DNA from: Cryptomeria japonica
Lineage: Eukaryota; Streptophyta; Pinopsida; Cupressales; Cupressaceae
Assembly (NCBI RefSeq): GCF_030272615.1
Contig: NC_081410.1
Span: 510,941,442 to 511,005,441 of the forward strand
Reading direction: 5' to 3'
Length of the DNA: 64,000 nt
Shown here: positions 45,410 through 56,328 of the stretch, in pieces
Position numbering within the stretch: position 1 is the first letter of the stretch
Layout of the letters: every line of letters starts with the position of its first letter
Position numbers and translations under genes: made by a program
Notes under the pieces: generated by a model
What the model saw: only the letters and a program-made list of their open reading frames with translations
Database searches by the model: none
Told to the model about the DNA's origin: nothing

Positions 45410-46232
45410 TGATGCAACCATAACTGGTAAAACCCTCAAAGAGAATCAATCGACTTATGCAACAAGAGTAACACAACGAAAGCAACAAAGAAACATAAAA
45501 AGATTACAAAAACATATCATATTATTGCCTTAGAAATTTTGGCAACCAACCAGTTATCATCATATAATAATCTTAGAACATCCTGGAGTTAACCGGTTAC
45601 ATGCAGGCTTCAAGCCAGGTACAATCCAACCGAGACTTTAAGAATCAACCAGATCACTAATTGTGAATCTCAATCCTTATTCTCAATTCTACTTCCTTTG
45701 ACCCTACAAATGATTACATAATGCCATATTTTTACCCACCAGAACATATTCGGGTTGGCCTCATAAGATTACATTTACCAGAGCAGGAAAACGAAACGCG
45801 TAACTAGGTCGGCCCTAAGAGTTAAAGAAATATTTATGAAAAATAACAACCAAGAGGTGCGGTTCAATAGGAAGGTTGGCCACATGCCAAAGAACATTGG
45901 ACAAGATCCAAAATAGACCCACACACCATGAAAAACTCTGACAATGAAGGAAAGTTAATCGGTAAGCACAAGAACTGTCTCAGAACCTAGAAATAGTCAA
46001 CCGAAAGCGATAAGTGGCCGAAAAAGAATCCAAATGGACTGAAAATATGGAATTAAGCACATGAATGAACCTAGAAACCGAAAATAGGATCTACAAAGAA
46101 AAGAAAGCAACTACTAGTACCAACCGTTAAGAACACAAAAAACTGCACATTGAACTAAACAAGAACTAAACTTAAAGGAAATATTTTTGGTTGATGCAAG
46201 ATTTCTCAAAGAGCGGGGATGCTCTCGCATCA
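45410..46232 (-). repeat. Gypsy-N2 3' LTR (minus-strand sense)
   Basis: 823 bases, TGATGCAACC to CTCGCATCA, matching 48391-49206. ACCGGT occurs near 45593. Confidence 0.93.
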
Positions 46233-46439
46233 GACACCCTAGGTAGGAAAATATGTTCCATGAGAGGCAACTCATGAACATCTAAAAGGATTTGGGATAC
46301 AGACCCCATGCTCATTTATGATCAAAACATATTCTTTATCTATCAACCTCTGCTTTAGCTCCTCTGGTACCTCAACCAGCTTCTCTAACCCCTAACTCTC
46401 TTTGTTTCTCTTCCTTTGCTTTAGATCTGTACATTGTCT
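46233..46439 (-). other. Gypsy-N2 spacer before 3' LTR
   Basis: About 200 bases between protein-coding remains and the LTR. The minus-strand sequence against the LTR (CCTACCTAGGGTGTC) is only weakly purine-rich, so I do not see a convincing polypurine tract. Confidence 0.5.
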
Positions 46440-46800
46440 CTATTTACTGCCTTCTTTCTTTTGCAACTTTGATTTGTTTCTTCCACAAGACTTCATCCGG
46501 TTCATCTCCATAAGATTTCTGTCATCCAATTCCGTTTGTCCATCAATTTTATCTATCACGTCCTTCTGCAAACTCATGTCACCCTCTCGTATAACCTCTT
46601 CAACTAGTTCTATTAGATATTTCTTCAAGTCACCTTCCAGTATAACCTTTGCAACTAGCTTTATCAGATCTTTCTGCAAACCTTCTGGTATAACCTTTGC
46701 CACTAGTTTCTCAGTATTGCAACTTTTCCCAAGGTTCAAATTCTTCACCTCCTTCTCTTTCTCCTTCAAAGAGGACAAAGTGAACTTCTGCCCATCTTTC
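46440..46800 (-). pseudogene. Gypsy-N2 C-terminal repeat domain
   Basis: A 112-codon minus-strand frame downstream of the protease and probably its continuation. It contains about three tandem copies of a 19-20 residue unit, LVAKVIPEGLQKDLI / LVAKVILEGDLKKYLI / LVEEVIREGDMSLQKDVI, reflected in DNA repeats of roughly 57-60 bases at 46555-46720. The tail is Lys-rich. It looks amphipathic and helical. I recognise no family. Confidence 0.6.
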
Positions 46801-47160
46801 TCATTAGTGATTAGGTTTCTTCTACAGTCATAAATAGCTCCTCTATCAAACTACCAAGGTCTTCCCAACAAGACATAACAAGCACTCATAGATACAACAT
46901 CACACAAAACTTCATCCCTAAAAGGCCCAATATTGAAATTCCCCAAACATTGTTCCTTTACTTATATCTTTTGATCATCTTGTAACCAATTTACCTCATA
47001 AGGACAAGGATGCTCAAGCCTCCTCAATCCAAGCTCATAACCATCTCCTTAGATACTAAATTATCAGTACTCCCGGTATCCACAATAACCTTATAACACT
47101 TACCACCTGTTTTACACACAGTTTGGAAAAGACTCTTCCTCTAAGTAGATCTGGTATCCT
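46800..47160 (-). pseudogene. Gypsy-N2 aspartic protease
   Basis: Minus-strand reading CYKVIVDTGSTDNLVSKEMV holds a normal Asp-Thr-Gly-Ser active site near 47070-47090. Farther on, NFNIGPFRDEVLCDVV, SACYVLLGRPW, a stop, and FDRGAIYDCRRN match the protease C-terminal half of chromovirus-type gypsy elements. Frames shift between the two halves. Confidence 0.75.
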
Positions 47161-48370
47161 TCCTTCTGAACATAAGGGATTCTCCTTGCTTCGGTGCATA
47201 ATCAGATCCGGTACCTTCACCTTCCAGTTCCTCATTTGCCACACAACTTCTTGCCATTCCCTGCTTACATTCATAAAATCTATGTCCGGTTTCTCCACAC
47301 TTAAAACATTTGCCAGGAAATTCTCTACTGGTACTGCCAGTGCCTTTCCTTTGTATTTTCTGTTCTGATTCTTTACTCCACTTAGGTTTTGATTCTTCCT
47401 CAACACTCTGATTCTATGTACTCATCTATCCCTTGAATTTCTCCTTCCCTCTATTCGGTTTTCTTCTTCTCATCTTCTCCTCATCCTTCAAAGCATACTG
47501 GTAAGCTTCTTCAACTATGGAAACCCTCAACATACTCATCTCATCCTGGATGTTAATTGGAAGTCCATTTATGTACCTCACTACCTTTTATCTATCCATC
47601 TCTCTATGTCCAGATCTAATCATCACCTTGTATAATTCCTTAGTGTATTCCTTCTTAGTCATGTTTCTCTATTTCAGGTTCTGCAACTTCTTGAACAATT
47701 CCAACTTATAGTCTCCCGGTATGAACTTGGCCTTCAATCTTGCAACCATCTGTCTCCACCGGGTGATCTTCATTTCACCACTCTCCACTCTATCTTTCTG
47801 CAATTCTTTCCACCATAAGGAAACATGCCCATTCAACTTAGTCTGTGCCAACCGGACTCTCTGTGGGTCCTTGATATCCTCAAACTCAAAATAGTCCTCC
47901 AACTCTTTGATCCAATCAATCAGATCCTTCCGGTTCAACATTCCAGAAAAGTTTGAAAATTCCACTTTATGAACTTTACTCTCTTGCGCCATTACTCTCA
48001 AGAATCTTTCCTCTCTTCCATCTTCTGATCCTTCAACTTATTTTGCTTCAAGCTCTTCACCGACTTCTTCATACTCATCCTCAGATTTAGGGTTTCTCCA
48101 CAAACCAACCTAAGTATTTTGTATTTCGTTCCTCGCTTCATTCTTGAAGTCTTCCATCATCTGCTCTACCCTTTGGGGGTTTGCTATTATAGGCAGCATC
48201 TCCTCTTCCACTCTGGTGAACTGCCTCAATTCGGTGATCTGACTACCGGTTTCAATTGCCTCCCCTCGATGATCTATTAAACACACACACATCCTACCTC
48301 CAATCGATGATCTATCCACCCAAAGGAATGCCTCAATGTTTGCAAATAACTCTTCCTCTAGCCAATTCAT
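47161..48370 (-). pseudogene. Gypsy-N2 gag
   Basis: The first ATG (minus strand, 48370) comes directly after the primer site and opens NWLEEELFANIEAFLWVDRSS. After a break near 48000-48110 the gypsy gag core reads VEFSNFSGMLNRKDLIDWI, YFEFEDIKDPQRVRLAQTKL, SLWWKELQ and WRQMVARLKAKFIPGDY, then GLPINIQDEM and a CCHC knuckle CFKCGETGHRFYEC near 47270-47310. Stops and frameshifts throughout. Confidence 0.82.
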
Positions 48371-48388
48371 AACCTAGCTTTGATACCA
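48371..48388 (-). promoter_or_regulatory. Gypsy-N2 primer binding site
   Basis: Minus strand TGGTATCAAAGCTAGGTT starts two bases after the 5' LTR. It matches the initiator-Met type at 11 of the first 12 bases. Confidence 0.82.
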
Positions 48389-48390
48389 CT

Positions 48391-49206
48391 TGATGCAACC
48401 ATAACCGGTAAAACCCTCAAAGAAAATCAACTAGCTTATGCAGCAAGAGTAACACAACTAAAGCAACAAGAAATAATAACAAGATTACAGAAAAAGATCA
48501 TATTATTGCCTTAGAACTTCCAACAACCAAACAGTTATCATCATATAATCATCTCAGAGCATCCGATAGTTAACCAGTTACATGCAGGATTCACAATCCA
48601 ATTGGGACTCTAAGAATCAATCGGATCACTAAATGCGAATCTTAATCCTTATTCTCAATTCTACTTCCCCTGCCCCTACAAATCATTACATAATGCCATA
48701 TTTATACCCATCAGAGTATATCCGGGTCGGCCTCATAAGATTACATTTACCAATGGAGGAAAATGAAATGTGTAACTAGGTTGGCCCTAAGAATTAAAGA
48801 AATGTTGCCAGAAAATAACAACCAAGAGGTTCGGTTTAGCAGGAAGGTCGGCCACACGCCAAAGAACATCGAACAAGACCCAAAATAGATCCACACACCA
48901 AGAACAGAGCTTTGGTAATGAAGGAAAATAAACCGGTAAGCACAAGAATTGTCCCAGAACCCAAAAATAGTCAACCGAAAGCAATAATTAACCGAAAAAG
49001 AATCCAAATGGACTGAAAATATGGAATAAAGATCATGAACCAACCTGGAAACCAAAAATAGGATCTACAAAGAAAAGCAAGCAACTGTTGGTACCAACTG
49101 GTAAGAACACATAAAACTACACACTGAACTAAACGAGAACCAAACTAAAAGGAAATATTTTTGGTTGATGCAAGATTGCTCAGAGACCAAGGATGCTCTT
49201 GCATCA
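48391..49206 (-). repeat. Gypsy-N2 5' LTR (minus-strand sense)
   Basis: 816 bases, TGATGCAACC to TTGCATCA, matching 45410-46232. ACCGGT sites at about 48403 and 48932 correspond to ACTGGT and ATCGGT in the other copy. Confidence 0.93.
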
Positions 49207-49211
49207 CATAT
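49207..49211. repeat. Target-site duplication CATAT, right copy
   Basis: Second copy; Gypsy-2 ORF1 resumes from it. Confidence 0.95.
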
Positions 49212-49792
49212 GCTTGTGTTACAATGACCCATGTGGAGCGGTACTTTCAAGAGGAGGGAGATACCTTGAACTAAAATAATGAAAATTTGATGGAGAAAGC
49301 TAAGGAACCTAGTCAGATGGACCAAATTAAAATATTTAATAGGGCCTATTCTACATGGATGCTAAAGACTATGTCACTCTCCTTAGTAGGTTGGTCAGAA
49401 TACTAGATGCAAAGGAGTTTCATTCATGGATGCTAGTCTTCATTAATTTTTTTTTTTGGCCAAAAAGAAATATATTGGTTAGGGCAAGATGATTAGTGAT
49501 AACTTAGATGAGCAACTACAGTGAGTAAAGATAGATCCAAGGTTCTACATGTCTTTATATATTGTTTACTTGATAAAGACTATGTCACTCTCCTTAGTAG
49601 AGTGGTTGGATTACCAGATGCAAAGAAGTTTCGTCCGTGGATGCTACTTTTGATTAAAAATTTTTTGGGCAAAAATAATATATTGGTTGGGGAAAGATGA
49701 TCAATGATAACTTAGATGAGCAATTGCAACGAGTAAAGATAGATCCAAGGTTCTACATATCTTTATATATTGTTTACTTGCTTGCAGCCCAA

Positions 49793-49797
49793 GTTAC
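49793..49797. repeat. Target-site duplication GTTAC, left copy
   Basis: GTTAC before the Copia-N1 LTR, repeated at 57514-57518. Gypsy-1 has one GTTACTTACCC at this place. Confidence 0.95.
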
Positions 49798-50985
49798 TAT
49801 TGGCATTTTTTATGTTTATGTTGCGATTGTCATTGATGGACACACACTTGCTTTGAGATCACTTTCTTTGTATGAGTTATGCTCAACCGGTATTTGTTCC
49901 AAACCGGTATTATGTATTATAGTCTTTAGGCTATCAGTGTTTTGCAGAAAGTGTTTACCGATCTCAAGTGGTATGAAGACCTCAAGCGGTTCGAGGATCT
50001 CAAGCGGAGCGAAGAAATTGAAGCAACAATTATCATTTTCCCAGTCTTCATTTTTGGACAACCGGTAATCAGTTTTATGTTTGAACCGGTATTACTCTGT
50101 GATGAGCTACCAACTGATAATTGGTAAAGTTGTATGAACTGGTAATACTCTATGATGAGTTACCAACTGGTATTTTTGTGATGAGCTACCATCCACCGAC
50201 ACTTTGATGGTGATTTGTGCCATGTTATCAAATGTGTCTAGATGCAATGAACCTAGGAACTTGCAATGTAATCCTATTGGACCGACATGAAATCAGATTC
50301 CTTCTTAAGGACATCATGTCTAGGGTTTTAGGGGAGGTAGCTGTTAGGGTTTTTGGTGGTTGATGAGTTTTTGTATGTGCGATCTTAGAAGAGAAGATCA
50401 AGTCTGTGTGTTGTAACAGAGTGTGGATTTACTGAAGACTGAAGTAATGCTCAAATGCATTAGCAATGAGCTATCATGGATCTAACCAAGAAGACTGTGC
50501 TATTTTCTAGATCATTCACTTGTTGATTACTCACATCTTCGACAAGTCTGAAACCCTTAACCAGGTAGGCCTAGAAAAGCCTTTGTAAATCCTCTAACAA
50601 GGTGGTTCACATCTGTGGATCTAAAATCCTCTCACAAGGTAGTCTTTAATCGGACTTATCTCCTAACAAAGATTGAGATTCCTAACAGGATCTATTCTGG
50701 TAAAGAACATTGTATGACCTTAACTGGTCTGGTTACTATTTTGCAAATAGTTATTTGTGAGTTTCATCTCACCGTGGTTTTTCCCATTTGGGTTTCCACA
50801 TCAAAATCTATTGTGTTATGGTGATTGTGCTTCTGTGGGTGAATGCCTTATTTGCTGTTTGGTTTGCATTTGTGTTAACCGATTTGTTAGTAAAACTGTT
50901 ATACCGGTTTACTGCTAAACTGTTTAAGTGTTTAAGTTCAGTATTTATTGGTATACTAATTCACCCCCCCTCTTAGTATTCATCA
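49798..50985 (+). repeat. Copia-N1 5' LTR
   Basis: 1,188 bases. Begins TATTGGCATT where the 3' LTR has TGTTGGCATT, and ends TTCATCA. It contains ACCGGT near 49886, 49904, 50060, 50086 and 50903, CCTTAACNGG-type palindromes at 50553-50720, the hairpin at 50774-50799, and a C tract near 50963. Confidence 0.93.
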
Positions 50986-50987
50986 AT

Positions 50988-51000
50988 TGGTATCAAAGCC
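50988..51000 (+). promoter_or_regulatory. Primer binding site, tRNA-iMet type
   Basis: TGGTATCAAAGCC, two bases after the LTR; one mismatch to the copia sites above. Confidence 0.88.
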
Positions 51001-51035
51001 AACCTTTCTATAAGTTTAACCACTTGGAAAGAGAT

Positions 51036-52316
51036 ATGGGGGAATACACTGTGAGGGAACTTAATCATCGACTCACTCAGTTTGAGAAAGCCTATGATGA
51101 ACTCAAAGTCAAGTATAAGGCCTCTCTAGAAAAAAGGAGAGAGCATGTTGAGAAACTGATGGAGCTAACTGAAAATAGTTCCTCTAATGAAGCAGACATG
51201 GAAGCCCTAGTTGAAGAAGTTGAAAAGCTGAATCAGTCTAATGCCAACTTGAGAAGGGAACTTGAAGGACTGACTATTAGGATGTGTCAAGAGCTTGAAA
51301 ACTAGAGAAAAGCTGAAGATTTGGTAAAAGACAAAGATCATGAGATCTCCAAGTTGAAGCAAGAAATTAGTGCACTTACCACTCATCTCCAAGAGAGCAA
51401 AGTGGAAAAAGAGGAAATGCAAGGTGAAATAAACATGGCTATTTCTGAGAATGCAACCTTGAAGGAATTCAATGCTGCTATTACCAAAGAACTCACTGAG
51501 TCAAAGGAAATACTTGCCAAATTCAATAAGAGCACTGTCAAGCTAGAGCAAAAGCTTGAATTAGCAAAACTGGTGAAGAATACCATTGGACTTGGTTTTT
51601 CTGGTTATGAGGAAGGTGAGACCTCTAGAGAAAAATATGTCGCATCAAAGAAGCAACTGACACCAAACGATAAAGGTAAGAAAAATTTGAAACCTGTTTG
51701 CTTTAATTGTCTCAAGGAAGGACATACTGTTAATGTATGTAGAAATAAGGCTTACAATAACTTTCCTTACTTTCTAAACAATAAGCCTAGATCCAATAGA
51801 TTCAATAGAAATTGATATGCATGCAACAAGTCTAGGCATAGAGCATTTGAATGCAGGTCTATCATGCACAACACTGGAAGGTATCCTCAAAGGAGTCAAG
51901 GAGTCTTTCTTGAACCCTCTGGGAACCAGAATCCAAACCGGTTTAATACCTATAATCATCAGTCAGGAAGCGGTGGCTATCAAGTGGCAACTAGATGGAG
52001 AGCAACCTGTTTGATCTGTCATGGTAGTGGTCACACAACTGCAACATGCAGAAGGAAGAATGGAAACATGAATAATGGACCTTGGAGAGCACCTCGAATG
52101 GTTTGCTATCATTGCAACAAACCGGGTCATACAACAAGATTCTATAGAATGAGAAAGAATATATTGGATGATATATCAGTCACTCCAGAAGGAAAGATTG
52201 ATGTTGAAACTATTCAAGCGGATATGAAGAAAACCTGGAAAAAGAAGCCAGAAGAAGTGTCTCTAGAAGAACCGGTTTCTACACCTGGTGTGGAAATCTC
52301 TAAACCGACAAACTAA
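51036..52316 (+). pseudogene. Copia-N1 Gag-like coiled-coil and zinc-knuckle protein
   Basis: 427 codons in a single frame from ATG 51036 to TAA, with two stops (TAG 51303, TGA 51813). Residues 1-180 are a long coiled coil (VRELNHRLTQFEKAYDELKV, VEEVEKLNQSNANLRRELEGL, ISKLKQEISALTTHLQESKV). Then come four zinc knuckles: CFNCLKEGHTVNVC, YACNKSRHRAFEC, CLICHGSGHTTATC, and CYHCNKPGHTTRFY with the last Cys lost. The usual copia Gag N-terminal domain, present in Copia-1, -3 and -4, is absent. The layout matches the C-terminal part of Copia-3 Gag. It probably packages the element's RNA, alone or with a helper Gag. Confidence 0.85.
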
Positions 52317-52758
52317 GATATAGGAAAGCTTAAGGGGAAACAAATTGGTAAAATATTTTGAACCCCCGGTTTACACCAATAAAAGTCCTTAACTGGTATG
52401 TGATACCTGTCAATTGGTAGAAGACCAAAAATGGTAAAAGGCAAATTAGGGTTTACGCCCTAATGATGGAGCATTTATTATGGTAGGTGGAGAATTCATT
52501 TAAAAGGGATTTTCAAGTCATTTTCACTTGTCATTTTCACTTGTGAAGAAGTTTTCAAGTGCAGAGCGACAAAAGACGATTTGCCTTGCAATTCAGAGAG
52601 ATTTCAAAACTTTGAAGAAGAATTTGAAGATAACGTCAATCGGTCAAGTGTAGAACTCAAAGTGGTAACCTAGCAACTAAAGTAGTGAGTGGCGAAGTGG
52701 AATTCGTAAGCCCTAAATCTTTACTTCCAAAGGTATTTTTCAAGTTTCTCTATTTATC
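52317..52758 (+). other. Copia-N1 spacer between the two ORFs
   Basis: No ORF. Contains a short direct repeat (TTTTCACTTGT twice at 52520-52545). It could hold a second promoter or leader for the downstream ORF, but I see no specific signal. Confidence 0.5.
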
Positions 52759-55700
52759 ATGGCTTCAGTATCGCACTCTAGTTCTAGTGCACCTGTTGAT
52801 TCAGTAGATTTCATCCAACGAAAGGCAAAATATAATGCCCTATCCCAAATACCCACTGGTGTTATAGTAGAGGAATGTATTTCATATTACATTGACTGTA
52901 AAATTGAAGACCTAGGATCTCTAGTGGTCCATTATCAGTTGAGTTTGTTCTGTGGGAAGGACAAGAAGATCAATCCGGAATTCAGCATCTTGGAAAAGAA
53001 GAAGCTCCACAATGCGGTCTATTTCCTTGAAGAATTCACAGATGATCACATCCGCATCATTCTAAGCAAAGTGCATGGTGACAAAATGTATTTGGGGCGG
53101 ACACATGACATCACACCGAAAGCGATTCATGCCGTCACCAGTTTCTATAACGTTGGAGAAGTGCCAGTCCTAAGGAAGATCAGCAAGACCAAAATGACCA
53201 AGCTCATTGGTTCAGTGAGCGACCAATGGGGAGTGACCATCAATACCATCAAGGAAAATCTGGTCAAGTAATGCTGCATGGGGATAGGTTACCGGACATT
53301 CCATGCTAGCAGAATCAACTCTGTCTTTGCTGCAGCGGTGAATGCAAGCTATAGGATGATCATGAAAGATGCCTCATTTGATTTATGCCCCTGCATGCAA
53401 AGGCAGCTACTGGTGAACCTAAAGTCAATAAAAAAGGACAATGCCTTGAGATTTAAATTCAGAAAACTATTGGTCGGATTGTTCTTCTACCTCCAAGGCC
53501 ACTTCCCCAGAGTCGGTGATATTCAGTGGTCTGCTGACCAACCGGTTACAAAGAAAATCAGGGAAGTCTTCAAGTGGATGGAACCGGTTATCCTAAAGTC
53601 CTGAACAAATACTTTGATGAGTTTAGACGCAAGATGAGCCAAAGGGTGAGAATATTTGGTGATATTGTCAAGAAGTATGAAGAGGATATCTGCTTTATCA
53701 TCAAAGTAGATGAGTGCATAATGGAGGCTGTTGAGCCCAGAAAGAAAGAAGTGGAGCCTATGGGTTATGAGGTTATGTACGACATGCTAGATGAGTATGC
53801 TTCTACCCTACTTGCCTCACCACTTGATCCTAAAATGAAGAGAACTGACACCTATCTGGAAAGGGTTACACCAGTTGAGGAGCCCTCTGTGAAGAAAGGA
53901 AAGGCAATACCATCTGTATCTGCACCGGTTACTTCAGCAAGTCCTAAAGTGACCAAGCGGTCACCAACAAAGAAGAAACTGGAAGTTGCACCCACCAAAG
54001 TCTTTGAGAGAAAGCGGAAGACAAAAGGCAACACACTAGACTTAGAAGATATAGAATCTGAAGAAAATCCTAACAAGACTAGGCAAACAAGAAAGAAGAC
54101 AAAGACAACCAGCAATGAACCGACATCATCAACACCGGTAAATATTGATATTTCCTCTTACAAACCTTTGACACATTGTCAAAGAACTATTAAGAACATT
54201 AGGAGAAAAGTGTTGAGTGATTTGGCAGACTGTTTTGATGATTTTAATGATAATGAGAAGGAGGAAGTAGAACAAGAAGTCATTCAATATTTATGTATTA
54301 ATGACCGGTCGCCATCAGAAATTAAATCTGTGACACCGAATTCCTTATATAATTCTTTAGAGAACAAATGGTACATTGCTATAGAAAAGGAATAGGAGAT
54401 AAGAGAGGAAATATTTGCTCAACATTTTCCTGATGTGTCTAATCCTGAACTTTATGAAGTTATGGAAAAATATAAAGGCCTCTTCTTTATGTGAAGAAGG
54501 AGACTCTTGTTACTAAAAGGGAAAGTCCCTGAGGTGATAAAAGATACCCACTCTCATGCCCAAGTTGCTCTGAGATTGCACCAAATGTCCGAAGCCAACA
54601 AAAAGGCTGAACAAGAACCGGAAATAACATAACCGAATGAGGTGTATAACAGTGAAGGAGAATAGGTCGCTGAGCAAATGGACCCTATTGATGTTGATGC
54701 TTTGAATGATGAAGATGTTACTCCAGATACACCAACAGAAATGGCAGGACATGAGAAACATGACAAGGAAAAGAGAAAGGAGGAAGCGAAGAGGAAACAA
54801 GCAAAAGAAGAGAAGAAGCAAACGGAAGAGGAGAAGAGAAAAGAAGAAGAGAAGAGAAAAGAGGAAGAGAAGAGAAAAGAAGAGGAGAAGAGAAAACAGG
54901 AAGAGGAGAAGAAGAAGAAGGAAGAATACAAGAAATAAGAAGAGGAGAAGAAGAAGAAGGAAGAAGACAAGAAACAAGAAGAGGAGAAGAAGAAGAAGGA
55001 AGAGGAGAAGAAACAGGAAGAGGAGAAGAAGAAGAAGGAAGAGGAGAGGAAAGAAGAAGAGAAGCGGAAAGAAGAAGAAAGGAAGAAGGAAGAAGAGAAA
55101 AGAAAGAAAGAAGCTGAGGAGCAGAAGAAGGTAGATGAAGATAAGAAAAAAGCCAAGGAAATGGAGGAAGCGACAAAGAGTGTACATGTAGAGACCCCAA
55201 AGGCAACCAGTGGTAAAGCCAAACCGGCTGACATCACTAGTCCCATTGACCTTCAGTCTGCAAACGAAATGGAGCTACTGCAAAGTATTAAGCTTGCTCA
55301 AGAGCGAATGGAAGCACTAAGGAGGAAAAAGGAGGAAGATGTGATTCAAACGGCGGACTCTCACCAGTTTGATTCCCGGTACCAATCTCCCAAGTACCGA
55401 TTCCTCTCTAGCTCAATTGAAGCTCCTATGCATAGTTGTAGAGGACCAAGTGCAATGTCTGGAAGATGTTGCTGAAGCCAATGCTCAAAAGAAGCATCAA
55501 AAGGCTCTGAACATTGCCATGCTGAAGAAGTTGAGTGAGCTCTGGTCCAAACTTCAGAAGGCACAAAAGGAAATAAGAGATGCTTTGGATGAGGGGAATC
55601 TGCTGCTCAGTAAGATATGTCAACCTCATCTATTCTGTGATGATGTGCTTTCTCAGAAAGACAAATTGCAAACTAATTTGCAGACATTCATAAGCACCTT

Positions 55701-56049
55701 CAAAATGCCTTATGATTCCTTCACTGCTTATGGGCAAACCGTTCACCGGTTTCAACTCCAGCTTGCAAGAATAGAGGTAGAGATTAGCAACCGAACACAA
55801 GATTTGTAGGAACTTCAACTGGTTCTATTACCAAGACTGCAAATACTTCAGAAATGCTATCTCAATCTGGATGCCTTAACAGTCACTCAAGAGATGAGTA
55901 CCTTGGACGCCATGGAGGAATAGGTATCCCAGATGCAATCGAAAAGTGAGGTTACTACCTCATTGCTTGAGTCATGGTCTTTATCCATGAAGACACTTAT
56001 GCAGGACTTTAAATCAGTTTTTGACAAGTTTCACTCTTTATTGTCATAA
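52759..56049 (+). pseudogene. Copia-N1 cargo ORF, unknown function
   Basis: About 1,100 codons from ATG 52759, with stops near 53269, 54393, 54492, 54630, 54663, 54936, 55807 and 55921 and frameshifts near 53600 and 55400-55470. Part 1 (52759-53604) is globular: IVEECISYYIDCKIEDLGSL, FLEEFTDDHIRIILSKVHG, ITPKAIHAVTSFYNVGEV, KFRKLLVGLFFYLQGHFPRV. Part 2 (53574-54395) is basic and Ser/Thr/Pro-rich, then KPLTHCQRTIKNIRRKVLSDL. Part 3 (54740-55170) is almost only Glu, Lys and Arg, predicted as a single long helix. Part 4 (55369-56049) has further coiled coil (LKKLSELWSKLQKAQKEIRD) and ends at TAA 56047. No catalytic motif is seen. Its layout resembles that of Gypsy-1 ORF1, without clear sequence identity. 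Confidence 0.7.
54768..55150 (+). repeat. GAAGAGGAGAAG-type purine repeat
   Basis: About 380 bases of nearly pure A/G on the plus strand, built from GAG, AAG and GAA triplets and coding for the Glu/Lys helix. The long Ser/Leu/Phe-rich frames on the minus strand here are by-products of this composition. Confidence 0.9.
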
Positions 56050-56328
56050 ACTCTTATGATTTTAATGATAATCAAAACAAGGGTTATTCAACTTTACTTT
56101 GTCATTGTTCGCAAAGGGGGAGTAGTATTCTGGATTAAATTTTTTGATGAATGTTATGTATACTTTCATGTTTATCTTTGTAAGGGAGTATTATACATTG
56201 TATTTTTTGCAAAAGGGGTAGTGTATATGCTTAGGGGGAGTAATTTTGATTATGGCATATTTTTGTTGGAAAACACTTAGATGTCAAAATTTTTCCTAAG
56301 TGTTGCCATCAATGCCAAAGGGGGAGAT
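56050..56328 (+). promoter_or_regulatory. Copia-N1 3' spacer with polypurine tracts
   Basis: The tract AAAGGGGGAGAT at 56317-56328 touches the 3' LTR. Similar tracts occur near 56114 (AAAGGGGGAGTAG), 56182, 56211 and 56233 (AGGGGGAGTAA). Confidence 0.83.

Larger units (their letters stand above)
45410..49206 (-). mobile_element. Gypsy-N2: short gag-protease gypsy element
   Basis: 3,797 bases bounded by TGATGC and GCATCA, with two LTRs of about 820 bases and a CATAT target duplication. Primer site and coding sequence are on the minus strand. Only 2.16 kb lies between the LTRs. It encodes a gypsy (chromovirus-like) gag with a CCHC knuckle and an aspartic protease but no RT or integrase. Decayed by stops and frameshifts; the LTRs differ at several percent. 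Confidence 0.93.
49207..49797 (+). pseudogene. Gypsy-2 ORF1, second segment with 211-base duplication
   Basis: Matches Gypsy-1 24118-24493 (THVERYFQEEGD-like, DAKEFHSWM, MINDNLDEQLQRVKIDPRFY) but contains a tandem duplication: 49363-49573 and 49574-49784, 211 bases each, where Gypsy-1 has one copy. The two copies differ at many positions. Cut at 49797 by Copia-N1. Confidence 0.8.

Noticed and set aside
51036-51305. Coiled-coil frame as a host structural-protein gene fragment
   Set aside because: It lies directly after an LTR and primer site and runs into zinc knuckles, as in Copia-3 Gag.
54513-55246. Two long minus-strand frames rich in Ser, Leu and Phe
   Set aside because: They mirror the GAAGAGGAGAAG purine repeat on the plus strand; the composition alone produces them.
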